This document shows, piece by piece, positions 44,223-52,231 of a stretch of 64,000 nt of DNA; positions within the stretch are counted from its first letter, which is position 1; every line of letters begins with the position of its first letter. The position numbers were made by a program, and so were the translations under genes. The notes under the pieces are model-generated. The model did no database searches and was not told the origin of the DNA. It saw only the letters and a list, made by a program, of their open reading frames with translations. This DNA is from SHWB01 sp050246875 (GTDB lineage: Bacteria > Pseudomonadota > Alphaproteobacteria > UBA6615), in NCBI GenBank assembly GCA_050246875.1, contig JBFWVF010000005.1, positions 248,001 through 312,000 of the forward strand. Direction: 5' to 3'.

Positions 44223-45962
44223 ATGACGGACGTCGTTCGCAAGCTGACGACCATTCTCGTCACTGATGCGGTCGGCTTTTCGGAAATGATGGGGCGGGAC
44301 GAGCCCGGGACGCTCGCGCGCCTGAAGCGATACGCGGAAATCATAAAGTCTACTATCGGAGAACATCGTGGCCGGCTTTTCGGCACCGCTGGCGACTCCT
44401 TCATCGCCGAGTTCTCCAGCCCGCTTCAGGCGGTGCTGTGCGCCAACGTCTTCCAGCGCCAGATTGCCCGCGTCAACGAGGACGAGGCGCCGGACCACCG
44501 CATGTGGTTCCGCGTCGGCATCAATCTCGGCGACGTGATGACAGACGACGACAACTTGTACGGCGAAGGCGTCAACGTCGCCGCGCGGCTGGAACAGATC
44601 GGCGAGCCCGGCGGGATCTGCGTATCGCGCAAGGTCTACGACGAGGTACGCCGCAATCTCGGCCTGCCGTTCGTCGATGGCGGCGTGCAGCAGCTCAAGA
44701 ACATCGCCGACCCGGTTCCCGTCTACCACGTCCGCCCGTCCCTCGACGGGCTGGACGGCGGATCGGCTCCCCGGCTGTCGCTGCCGTCGAAATCGGAGGG
44801 GCGTCGAGTCGCCCCGGAACGCCAGATGGTCACCGTCCGGCCGCTGACCGCCTCGGGCGACAGCGACGCGACGTTCCTGGTCGGCGGGCTGCGCGAGGGC
44901 ATCACGGACAGCCTCGCCCGGCACACCGCCATCGCCGTCCTCAGCGGCGACGCCGGCCCGGGAATCAAGGCGGATTTCGTGCTCGACGGCACGGTGCGCA
45001 CCCACAACGGCCAGGCCCGCCTTTCGTTTTCGCTGACCGAGACGGCGAGCGGCCGTCAGGTCTGGAACGAGCGCTTCGATCGCCGTCTGGACGCCGGCTT
45101 CGACCTTGAGGACGAGGTCGCGCGTGCCGTCGCGTCGGTCGTCCGTATCCGGCTGAAGGCGCTCGCGTTCGAGGCACTGCGCGAAACCGACGACGCACTG
45201 CTGCCGGTGCCCGACCTGCTGTCGAAGGCGGCGGGCTATTTCGTCCGCGCGCCGGGCAAGAACGATGTGGTCGAGCCGATCCTGCGCCGGGCCATCGCGT
45301 TGGCGCCGGAAAACTCGATGGCACACGCCATGCTCGTGTTCTGTCACTACCGCCGGGCCGAGCATCGCCCCCATGCCCTGCCTGACCCGGCCGCCGATGA
45401 AATGCGCGCCCTTGCCGCCGAGGCGGTCCGCCTCGACGCGCGGAGCTATTTCGCGCGGCTGATGGCGGCGCTTGTGGCCCAGGAACTCGACGGCGACTGG
45501 GAGACGGCGCTGGCGGAAGCCGAGACCGCGCTCGAACTCAACCCGGCCTTCACCCAGGCCACGGCGATGCGTGCCGTGGCCGCCTGCCATCTCGGCCGCA
45601 TCGGCGACGGCGTCGAGCAGCTGGCCCACGCGGTCGAGGCGAACAAGGAAGATCCGCACCGCTTCCGCCACCTGCGCGAACTGGCGCTCGCCCACCTGAT
45701 CGCCGGCGATACCGCCGCGGCCGTGCGAGCCGCAGCGCGCCTCCTCCAGCTCGCCCCCGATCTCGCCCGCAACCGGCTGGTGCATGCCGGCCTGCTCGCC
45801 GTTGGCGGTGACATCGCTGGCGCCCGGACGGCCCTGGACCGGTTGCGGGCTACGCACGGGCCACTGCCGCGGGCTGGCATCCGCCCGACGCGCTTCGCGG
45901 ATGCGGCGCTGGCTGATCGCTTCGGCGACGCCCTCCGTGCCGCCGGGCTGGCGGACGAATAG
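44223..45962 (+). CDS. Soluble class III adenylate cyclase with TPR-like C-terminal region
   Basis: 579 aa with no membrane segment. The cyclase domain is at about 8-175: ILVTDAVGFSEMM, GRLFGTAGDSFIAEF (metal Asp residues) and YGEGVNVAARLEQIGEPGG (Asn and Arg of the active site). The middle part, about 205-335, looks like the TolB/AcrA-type region found in these proteins (VNVLSGDAG, LDGTVRTHNGQARLSFSL), and the C-terminal half is TPR-like helical. It makes cAMP, or less likely cGMP. It converges on the CHASE2 cyclase with a 9-base gap. Confidence 0.88.
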   Translation: MTDVVRKLTTILVTDAVGFSEMMGRDEPGTLARLKRYAEIIKSTIGEHRGRLFGTAGDSFIAEFSSPLQAVLCANVFQRQIARVNEDEAPDHRMWFRVGINLGDVMTDDDNLYGEGVNVAARLEQIGEPGGICVSRKVYDEVRRNLGLPFVDGGVQQLKNIADPVPVYHVRPSLDGLDGGSAPRLSLPSKSEGRRVAPERQMVTVRPLTASGDSDATFLVGGLREGITDSLARHTAIAVLSGDAGPGIKADFVLDGTVRTHNGQARLSFSLTETASGRQVWNERFDRRLDAGFDLEDEVARAVASVVRIRLKALAFEALRETDDALLPVPDLLSKAAGYFVRAPGKNDVVEPILRRAIALAPENSMAHAMLVFCHYRRAEHRPHALPDPAADEMRALAAEAVRLDARSYFARLMAALVAQELDGDWETALAEAETALELNPAFTQATAMRAVAACHLGRIGDGVEQLAHAVEANKEDPHRFRHLRELALAHLIAGDTAAAVRAAARLLQLAPDLARNRLVHAGLLAVGGDIAGARTALDRLRATHGPLPRAGIRPTRFADAALADRFGDALRAAGLADE

Positions 45963-45971
45963 CGCCGCCGG

Positions 45972-48095
45972 TCAGCCCTTTTCGAGCGCCGTGACACCGT
46001 CCCATTCCGGCGGCGGCGGCGCGGCCGCGAGTGCGCGGGCCCGTGCCGCCGCGCGGGCGGCGACAGGATCCGCCGCGGCGATGGCCTCGAAGGCGGCCGC
46101 CGCCTCGGCGAAGCGCCGTGTCGCGACCAGTGCCCGTGCCGCCGCGAAGGCGGCCAGATGCCCGGTGTCGTGGTGCGGCCGGCCGGTGGCGTCGGCGATC
46201 GGCTCGTACAGCGGCTCGGGCGTGTTGCGGCCGGCGACACGGACGGTGTCGATCTCGCGGAAGGCGAGGTCGCGGCTTGCCGCCTCGACGGTGTGGCGCT
46301 CGGCGAGGATCGTCGTCGCGTAGACCTTGTTGGCGCCCTCCAGCCGCGAGGCCAGGTTGATCGTGTCGCCGACGATCGAATAGGACAGCCGCCCGGCCGA
46401 GCCGATGTTGCCGACGAGGCACGGCCCCGTGGCGATGCCGACGCGCACGCGCAGGGTGAAGCCGGCCGGCAGGTCGATGGCCGGGGCCGCGCGGGCCAGC
46501 CGCTCGACGCTGTCCAGCGCCGCCAGCACGGCGCTGCGCGCATGGTTCGCGTCGGGCTGCGGCGCGCCGAAGACGGCGACGGCGGCATCGCCGACGAACT
46601 GCGCGACGAAACCGCCGCGCGCCTCCACGGCGGCGACGATCTCGGTATAGATGGCGTTGAGAATGGCGACGAGGCGCGGCGGATCGGTGCGCTCGGCGAG
46701 GCGCGAGTAGCCCTCTATGTCGAGGATCCAGCACGACACCACGCGGGTCTCGCCGCCGAGGGCGGGCATGCGGTCGTGTTCCACCATGTCGCGTACGACG
46801 GCCGGCGGCAGCACCTTGCCGAAGGCGTCGCGGATGGCGGCATGGCGGCGGGCGAGCACCGTCGCCCGCCATCCTGCTCCGGCCGCCCAGGCGAGCATGC
46901 CGGCCAACGGCGCCTCGGCCAGCGGCAGGACAAGCCCGGCCGATGCAAAGGCCGCTACGGCGACGATCACGCCCAGCGCGACCGCCGTGGCAACGGCAGC
47001 CAGCGACAGTACGGGCGCGAGGGCCGCGCCGGCGATCCCGGCACCCGCCCCCGCGGCCAGCAGCAGTGCCGCCCGGGGCAGCGTGCCGATCTCGGCCAGC
47101 GCCGTGCCCTCCAGCAGGTTCCGCACGGCATGGGCGTGGATGTAGACGCCGGCCAGCGAACTGCGCTGCGTCGCCGGGACGGCCGGCGGCGCGGTCATGC
47201 AGCGAGGTCCGCCGGGTCCTGGCGCACCGCGCGCGGCGAAGCGCCAGGCCGTCTGCTTGCGCTCCTCGACCGCCAGGACCAGCCCGACGAGGACGACGCG
47301 GCCCGCGAAATGGTCGCGGAAGAATTCGCTTCGCCCGGCTCCGGCGCAGCCGAGCAGGTCGGCGAAGGAGAAGGTCGGGATGGCCGCCGGTCCGCCGCGC
47401 AGGCCGACCGTCAGCGCGTTGCGCGACGAGCCGGGGATCGGCCGCGCCCCGAGGCTCAGCCCGCCGTCGGCGGTCCTGCCCAGCTCCTCGCCGCCGGCCC
47501 GCCGCGCCAGTTCCAGCGCAAAGGCCGGCATACGCTCGCCGCCATCGGCCAGGGCCACCGTCAGCGGTATCCGGCGGATGACGCCGTCGGCATCCTCCCA
47601 GGTGTTGAGCGGCCGGATGTTCGCCTCGTGTCCGACGGCGAAGGCGTAGCCCGAGGCCGGCGCGACGGCGTTGTCGCCGTGCTGCACCTCGCCGAGGACG
47701 ACGCGTCCGCTCCCGGCGGCGCGCGCGAGGGCGACGCGGAACGGCCGGTCGGAACCCGGCAGGTAGTGCTCCATGGTCGTCGGAAAGACGACGTCGAAGC
47801 CGACGACGGTGGCGCCGGCCGCGAGCAGGGCGTCGAGGACGGTTGCGATCTCCGGCGTCCACATGGCGCGCGGCACGCCGGCGAGGGCCGAGGCGCGGTA
47901 GCTCTCCTCGTCCAGCGCCACCACGGCGACCGGCGACTCGCTGGCCGGCGGCGGCGCATTGACGACGGCGTCGGCCCAGTGGAGCAGGTCGACGGACAGG
48001 TTGCGCAGGCCGGCATGGGCGGCGGCGAGGACAAGGCAGCCGCAGAGAATCCCGGCGAGCGCGCCGGGCAGCAGCAGGCGGTGCCGCATCGCCAA
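45972..48095 (-). CDS. CHASE2-domain adenylate cyclase
   Basis: 707-aa membrane protein. Signal-anchor helix at 8-30, periplasmic CHASE2 sensor about 35-330 (VAVVALDEESYRA, ATVVGFDVVFPTTMEHY), two or three membrane helices about 340-440, then a class III cyclase at about 465-650: SCWILDIEGYSRLAE, FVAQFVGDAAVAVFGAP and YSIVGDTINLASRLE with the active-site Asn and Arg. It should make cAMP in response to an unknown periplasmic signal. It is the last gene of the caspase/Crp block, 5 bases after the small exported protein gene. Confidence 0.93.
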   Translation of the reverse strand: MAMRHRLLLPGALAGILCGCLVLAAAHAGLRNLSVDLLHWADAVVNAPPPASESPVAVVALDEESYRASALAGVPRAMWTPEIATVLDALLAAGATVVGFDVVFPTTMEHYLPGSDRPFRVALARAAGSGRVVLGEVQHGDNAVAPASGYAFAVGHEANIRPLNTWEDADGVIRRIPLTVALADGGERMPAFALELARRAGGEELGRTADGGLSLGARPIPGSSRNALTVGLRGGPAAIPTFSFADLLGCAGAGRSEFFRDHFAGRVVLVGLVLAVEERKQTAWRFAARGAPGPGGPRCMTAPPAVPATQRSSLAGVYIHAHAVRNLLEGTALAEIGTLPRAALLLAAGAGAGIAGAALAPVLSLAAVATAVALGVIVAVAAFASAGLVLPLAEAPLAGMLAWAAGAGWRATVLARRHAAIRDAFGKVLPPAVVRDMVEHDRMPALGGETRVVSCWILDIEGYSRLAERTDPPRLVAILNAIYTEIVAAVEARGGFVAQFVGDAAVAVFGAPQPDANHARSAVLAALDSVERLARAAPAIDLPAGFTLRVRVGIATGPCLVGNIGSAGRLSYSIVGDTINLASRLEGANKVYATTILAERHTVEAASRDLAFREIDTVRVAGRNTPEPLYEPIADATGRPHHDTGHLAAFAAARALVATRRFAEAAAAFEAIAAADPVAARAAARARALAAAPPPPEWDGVTALEKG

Positions 48096-48100
48096 GCCGG

Positions 48101-48754
48101 CTACTCGAAGCGCAGGATGCGGCCGAAGGGCGACGCCGCGCGGCCGTCGGCGGCGTCGCGGTCGACGACGAAGACGAGGCTGCGCCCGGCGGCGCGCGCC
48201 CGGTAGACGCCGCCGCGTTCGAGGACGACGCCGGCCTCGGCGAGGTCGATCGACAGCGCGCCGGCCGCCACCTCGACGGAGCGCACCGGCGCGGCGGTGT
48301 CGAGGCGCTCGACGGTCAGCGCCGCGCCGGGCGCCGGCAGGCGCAGCACAGGGCGCAGGTCGTGCACGGCGACCGGCGGACCGGCGGCGGCATCGCGGAT
48401 GGCCGAGGCGGCGTTCTCGGAGATCGCCGCCGTCTCCTGCGCATCGAGGCGTTCGGCGCAGCGCACCTTGTTGCGCTTGACGACGCCGCCCGCGATCTCC
48501 GACCAGCGCTCGCCGATGCGTACCGTGCCGCCGGTGATTTCCTCCTGCCAGCAGCTCGCCAGATAGCCGAGCACCAGCGTCTCCCCGGCGGCGAGGCGAA
48601 TCTCGCGGCCGGGATCGAGGTAGTCCATGGCGGCGACATCGGCCCGGCCGGCGGCGACGACCACGACGACGGCGGCCGGGGCGGCCAGCGCGCCGGGTGC
48701 GCCGAGCAGGATCGCGAGCAGCGCGCCCGCCGCACAGGCCGCGCGGCGGCTCAT
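48101..48754 (-). CDS. Small exported protein between the Crp and cyclase genes
   Basis: 217 aa, not recognised. Signal peptide MSRRAACAAGALLAILLGAPGALA; mature part has a beta-rich region with LAAGETLVLGYLASCWQEEITGG and KRNKVRCAERLDAQETA, holding two cysteines that could form a bond, and a C-terminal beta domain around RDLRPVLRLPAPG-like sequence. The ATG overlaps the TGA of the Crp-family gene (ATGA). As a periplasmic protein made with a CHASE2 cyclase it may supply or shield its sensing signal; this is an inference from position. Confidence 0.8.
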   Translation of the reverse strand: MSRRAACAAGALLAILLGAPGALAAPAAVVVVVAAGRADVAAMDYLDPGREIRLAAGETLVLGYLASCWQEEITGGTVRIGERWSEIAGGVVKRNKVRCAERLDAQETAAISENAASAIRDAAAGPPVAVHDLRPVLRLPAPGAALTVERLDTAAPVRSVEVAAGALSIDLAEAGVVLERGGVYRARAAGRSLVFVVDRDAADGRAASPFGRILRFE

Positions 48755-49467
48755 TGCGCCTTGCCCTCGGCCGTCAGCGCCTCGCGGTCGATGCGGATCG
48801 TGCCGCCGTCGACATCGACGATGCCGTTGTCCTGCCAGATGCGGAGCTGCTTGTTCACGCTCTCGCGCGACACGCCGACCATGCGGCCGAGTTCGCCCTG
48901 CGACAGCTTGAGGTCGATGCGGACGCGCGTGCCGTCCGGGCGGCCGAAGGCCGAGGCGAGATGGACGAGCTTCTTCGCCAGCCGGTGGCCGAGATCGAGG
49001 AACTGGGCATCCTCGTACTGGTCGCTGACCCAGCGCACCCGCTCGCAGAGAATTTCGATGAGGCGGCGGGCGAAGGCGGCGTCGCGGTCGAGCAGGGCCA
49101 GCATGTCGGCGCGCTGGATGGCCACCAGCTCGCTGTCCTCCAGCGCGATGGCGTCGGCCGTGCGCGGCCGGCCGTCGAGCAACGCGATTTCGCCGAACAC
49201 GTCGCCGGGGCCCATGATGTTGAGCACGATCTCGCGCCCGTCGACGGAATCGGCGGCGATCTTGATCAGGCCCGACGTCACCGCGAACAGGGTGAGCCCG
49301 GCGTCGCCGCGCCGGAACAGCACTTCGCCACGTCGGATGCGCCGGCGTTGCGCCCGCGTCATCAGGCGGTCGCGGTGCGCCGGCGACAGGCTGCCGAGGA
49401 AGCTGCTGCCGGCCAGCGCGTCGGCCAGCGCCGGCGCCACCGGCGCGCCATGTCCCGGTGCCGTCAC
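48751..49467 (-). CDS. Crp/Fnr-family transcriptional regulator
   Basis: 238 aa. cNMP-binding domain at about 30-145 with the phosphate-cassette-like MGPGDVFGEIALLDGRPRTADAIA, long dimer helix, and a C-terminal winged helix about 170-225. The recognition helix reads GVSRESVNKQLRIW, close to E. coli CRP (SRETVGR), whose site is TGTGA-N6-TCACA. It starts at GTG 49467, which overlaps the stop of the caspase-FGE gene (GTGA), and ends in an ATGA overlap. Three CRP-like sites lie in this locus, so it probably controls its own operon. Confidence 0.92.
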   Translation of the reverse strand: MTAPGHGAPVAPALADALAGSSFLGSLSPAHRDRLMTRAQRRRIRRGEVLFRRGDAGLTLFAVTSGLIKIAADSVDGREIVLNIMGPGDVFGEIALLDGRPRTADAIALEDSELVAIQRADMLALLDRDAAFARRLIEILCERVRWVSDQYEDAQFLDLGHRLAKKLVHLASAFGRPDGTRVRIDLKLSQGELGRMVGVSRESVNKQLRIWQDNGIVDVDGGTIRIDREALTAEGKAQ

Positions 49468-52097
49468 TTGAGCCCGCAGCGCTGCATCGCGGCGTAGGTC
49501 TGCGCCTGCAGGCGCTGCACGAAGCCGAGGCTGTCGGCGAGCCAGGAGGAGCCGTCGAAGCCGTACAGGTAGCCGAACTCCGAGGTGTACTTGCCGCTCG
49601 CCCGGTAGCTGGCGTTGATGGCCTGCCAGACATCGCAGCCGATGGCGTCGACCTCGGCGACGGTGTCGAGCTTGTCCGATCGGTCGGCGTCGTAGAGCTG
49701 CAGCAGGCGCGCGCCGACCTTGCGGTCCCACTCGCCCTCGCCGCCGCCCGGCAGGCCGCGGATGTAGGCGACATCGGCGGCCGACGCCCGGCCGGTCGTC
49801 GGCGCCGGTGTCGGCACCGGCTCGGCGCGCACCGTGGCCGCGGTCACGTCGAGCGCGACGCGGAAGCCGGTGCCGTTGTGGCGCAGGCCGGGGTCTTCCC
49901 AGTTGCGGAAGGCCGAACGCACGCGCTGCGGCCCCATGTGCCAGTGCGCGCCGCGCTTGACGCGATACTTGCACTCGCCCGAGACCTGCCGCGCGCTGGC
50001 GTCGGTCGGCCGGCCGTTGAAGTTGTCGAAGGCGCAGTCCTCGACCCATTCGGAGACGTTGCCGATCATGTCGTAGACGCCGAAGCGGTTGCCGTCATAC
50101 ATGCCGACCGGCGACGTGCCGACCCAGCCGTCGTCGCAGTCGACCACGTCGGTCCAGTCGGTCTTGACGCCCTTGCCGGTGGTGTCGGCGACGTTGGCGT
50201 AGTTGCAGACGGCGTTGACGTCGCTGCCCCACGGATACGTCGTGCTGGTACCGCCGCGGGCGGCGTATTCCCACTCGGCCTCCGACGGCAGGCGATAGGG
50301 CTTGCCGGTGCGGCGGGCCAGCCAGGCCACGTAATCCTTGGCGTCGAACCACGAGGTGCAGACCACCGGGTGGTCCGGGTCGCGGTCGAACCAGACGGCG
50401 TTGCTGTCCTCGACGTACTTGTCGCCGTCCCAGATCTTGCAGGCCGGCCGGGCGCCGCGGCCGGTCGTGCTCCAGTAGGCCTCGTATTCGTCGTCGGTGA
50501 TCTCGTAGACGCCGATGGCATAGGCCCGGGCGACGTTAACGTTGGTCTGCGGCCCCTCGTCGTCCCAGCGTCCGGCCTCCGAATTCGGCGAACCCATGGC
50601 GAAGCGGCCCGCCGGCACGACGACCATCTCGGGGCAGACGTCGCAATCGCGGAACACGGTGCCGGCCGTCGGCCCCGCCGGCACGGGCGTCGGCGTGTAG
50701 GCCGGCGTCGGCGCGGGCGGCGCCTGGCGCATCTGCTCGAGGAGCGAGCCGTGGACATAGCCGGTGCCGCCGCCGGCCAGCGCCACCCGGTACCACTCGC
50801 GATCGCGTACCTGACCGGTCACGTTGATCGGCTCGTTGCCCTCGAGCTGCGCCACCCGGTCGTATTCGGTTCCCGGGCCGCTGCGGACGTTGGTGCGCCC
50901 GGTCGTGCGCATCATCGTATCCAGTTCCGCGACGACGATGCCGGTCCGGTCGGGGGTCGTCGCGGGCCGCTGCGGCGAGCCCTGCCCCTGCCCCAGTTCC
51001 TCCAGCTTGAGCTTGGCCAGGGAGACGAAGGCGCCCGTGGGGTAGCGATCGAGGTAGACCTCGTAGAGCCGCTTGCTGTTGCTGTCCTTGATCGAGTTCC
51101 AGAAGGCGAGTTCGACGGTGACGGCGCTGGCCGCGCCCGGCTGGGCCGGCGTCGGCTGCGGCGCCTGCGATTCGATGCGCAGCCGCGCCAGCGGCGCGAA
51201 GGCACCGTTCGGATAGCGCTCGAGGTAAACCTCGAACAGACGCTTGTCCTGGCTGTCCTTGATCGAGTTCCAGAACGCCAGTTCGACGGCCATGTCGTCG
51301 CCGGCCGCTGGCGTCTGCGGGGTCTGCGGAACCGGCGCCGGCGGCGACACGCGCGCCTCGTTGAACACCAGCCGGCCGATGATCTGGCCTTCCTGCCACG
51401 TCGTCTGCACGTCGCCGGTGGCCTTCTTCACCGCCACATGGACGCGCTCGAGGATGTCGGTATGGGTCAGGCCGGGCTCGTTCAGCGCCGTCAGCCATGC
51501 CGCCGTGTACGGGCTGTTGCGGCTGCGCCCGTCGGCGGCGACCGTGCCCGGCGCGGCGGCGTAGGACACCAGCGTCCCCGACGCGGCCGCCATCTCGACC
51601 CGCGCGAGGCCGCGCGAGCCGCCCCGGAAACGCCCTTCGAACGGGTTGTCGCGGCAGGCGTCGAGCAGGACGAGGTTCACGCGCGTGCCGGCGGACTGCA
51701 GCGTCCGCAGCACACGGTTGAGATCGATCGCCGCAAATTCCACGGCGGCCTCGCTCTGCGGGTCGGCGTCGACAGGGATCAGCCAGTTGGCGCCGGCGAC
51801 CTGCACGCCGTGGCCGGCGTAGAAGACCAGTGCCTCGTCGCCCGCCGCCAGTTCGCGCTGGAAGGCGAGGATGGCCGCCGCCATTTGGTTGCGCGTCGTG
51901 TTGGTGGCGAGGGTGACGGAGAAGCCGAGCGACTTGAGCTTGCTCGCCATGTCGTTGGCGTCGTTCACCGGGTTGGCGAGGGGGCGGACCGCATAGGCGG
52001 CATTGCCGATGACGAGGGCCTTGCGTCCGGCGTCGGCCGCCGACGGCACGACGGCCGCGAGCGCCATCGCAGCCAGAAGGATCATGCGACGCAGCAT
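49464..52097 (-). CDS. Exported caspase (C14)-SH3-FGE-sulfatase fusion protein
   Basis: 877 aa with a signal peptide (about 1-23). Caspase-like p20 domain 25-245 with catalytic pair His96 (FYAGHGVQ) and Cys148 (LLDACRDN). Two copies of a roughly 40-residue repeat (ELAFWNSIKDSQDKRLFEVY and a near copy) follow at about 265-355, then an SH3 domain (TNVRSGPGTEYDRVAQLEGN), and an FGE-sulfatase domain about 480-745 (MVVVPAGRFAMGSPNSEAG, PYRLPSEAEWEYAARGG, NVSEWVEDC). Formylglycine-generating enzymes need a Cys pair near the C-terminus; here the matching segment reads KRGAHWHMGPQRVRSAFRN, without it, so catalysis is unlikely. A DADRSDKLDTVAEVD EF-hand-like loop is near the end. Confidence 0.93.
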   Translation of the reverse strand: MLRRMILLAAMALAAVVPSAADAGRKALVIGNAAYAVRPLANPVNDANDMASKLKSLGFSVTLATNTTRNQMAAAILAFQRELAAGDEALVFYAGHGVQVAGANWLIPVDADPQSEAAVEFAAIDLNRVLRTLQSAGTRVNLVLLDACRDNPFEGRFRGGSRGLARVEMAAASGTLVSYAAAPGTVAADGRSRNSPYTAAWLTALNEPGLTHTDILERVHVAVKKATGDVQTTWQEGQIIGRLVFNEARVSPPAPVPQTPQTPAAGDDMAVELAFWNSIKDSQDKRLFEVYLERYPNGAFAPLARLRIESQAPQPTPAQPGAASAVTVELAFWNSIKDSNSKRLYEVYLDRYPTGAFVSLAKLKLEELGQGQGSPQRPATTPDRTGIVVAELDTMMRTTGRTNVRSGPGTEYDRVAQLEGNEPINVTGQVRDREWYRVALAGGGTGYVHGSLLEQMRQAPPAPTPAYTPTPVPAGPTAGTVFRDCDVCPEMVVVPAGRFAMGSPNSEAGRWDDEGPQTNVNVARAYAIGVYEITDDEYEAYWSTTGRGARPACKIWDGDKYVEDSNAVWFDRDPDHPVVCTSWFDAKDYVAWLARRTGKPYRLPSEAEWEYAARGGTSTTYPWGSDVNAVCNYANVADTTGKGVKTDWTDVVDCDDGWVGTSPVGMYDGNRFGVYDMIGNVSEWVEDCAFDNFNGRPTDASARQVSGECKYRVKRGAHWHMGPQRVRSAFRNWEDPGLRHNGTGFRVALDVTAATVRAEPVPTPAPTTGRASAADVAYIRGLPGGGEGEWDRKVGARLLQLYDADRSDKLDTVAEVDAIGCDVWQAINASYRASGKYTSEFGYLYGFDGSSWLADSLGFVQRLQAQTYAAMQRCGLK

Positions 52098-52185
52098 GCT
52101 GCCACCCTCCCGCCGGGCCGCCCTGTGTGCGACCCCGGCCACACCAGCCGAGCCACGATCAATATAGCGCCTTGCGGGCCGCGAC

Positions 52186-52204
52186 GCAGTGGGATGCATC
52201 ACAG
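52186..52204. promoter_or_regulatory. CRP-like operator upstream of the caspase-FGE gene
   Basis: GCAGTGGGATGCATCACAG, 89 bases before the ATG at 52097. It matches the two stronger sites of the locus at the GTG and TCAC half-sites and at the central TG, but its left half is weaker than TGTGA. Confidence 0.45.
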
Positions 52205-52231
52205 TCCGCGCGGCCGCCCCGGCACGGGCGG

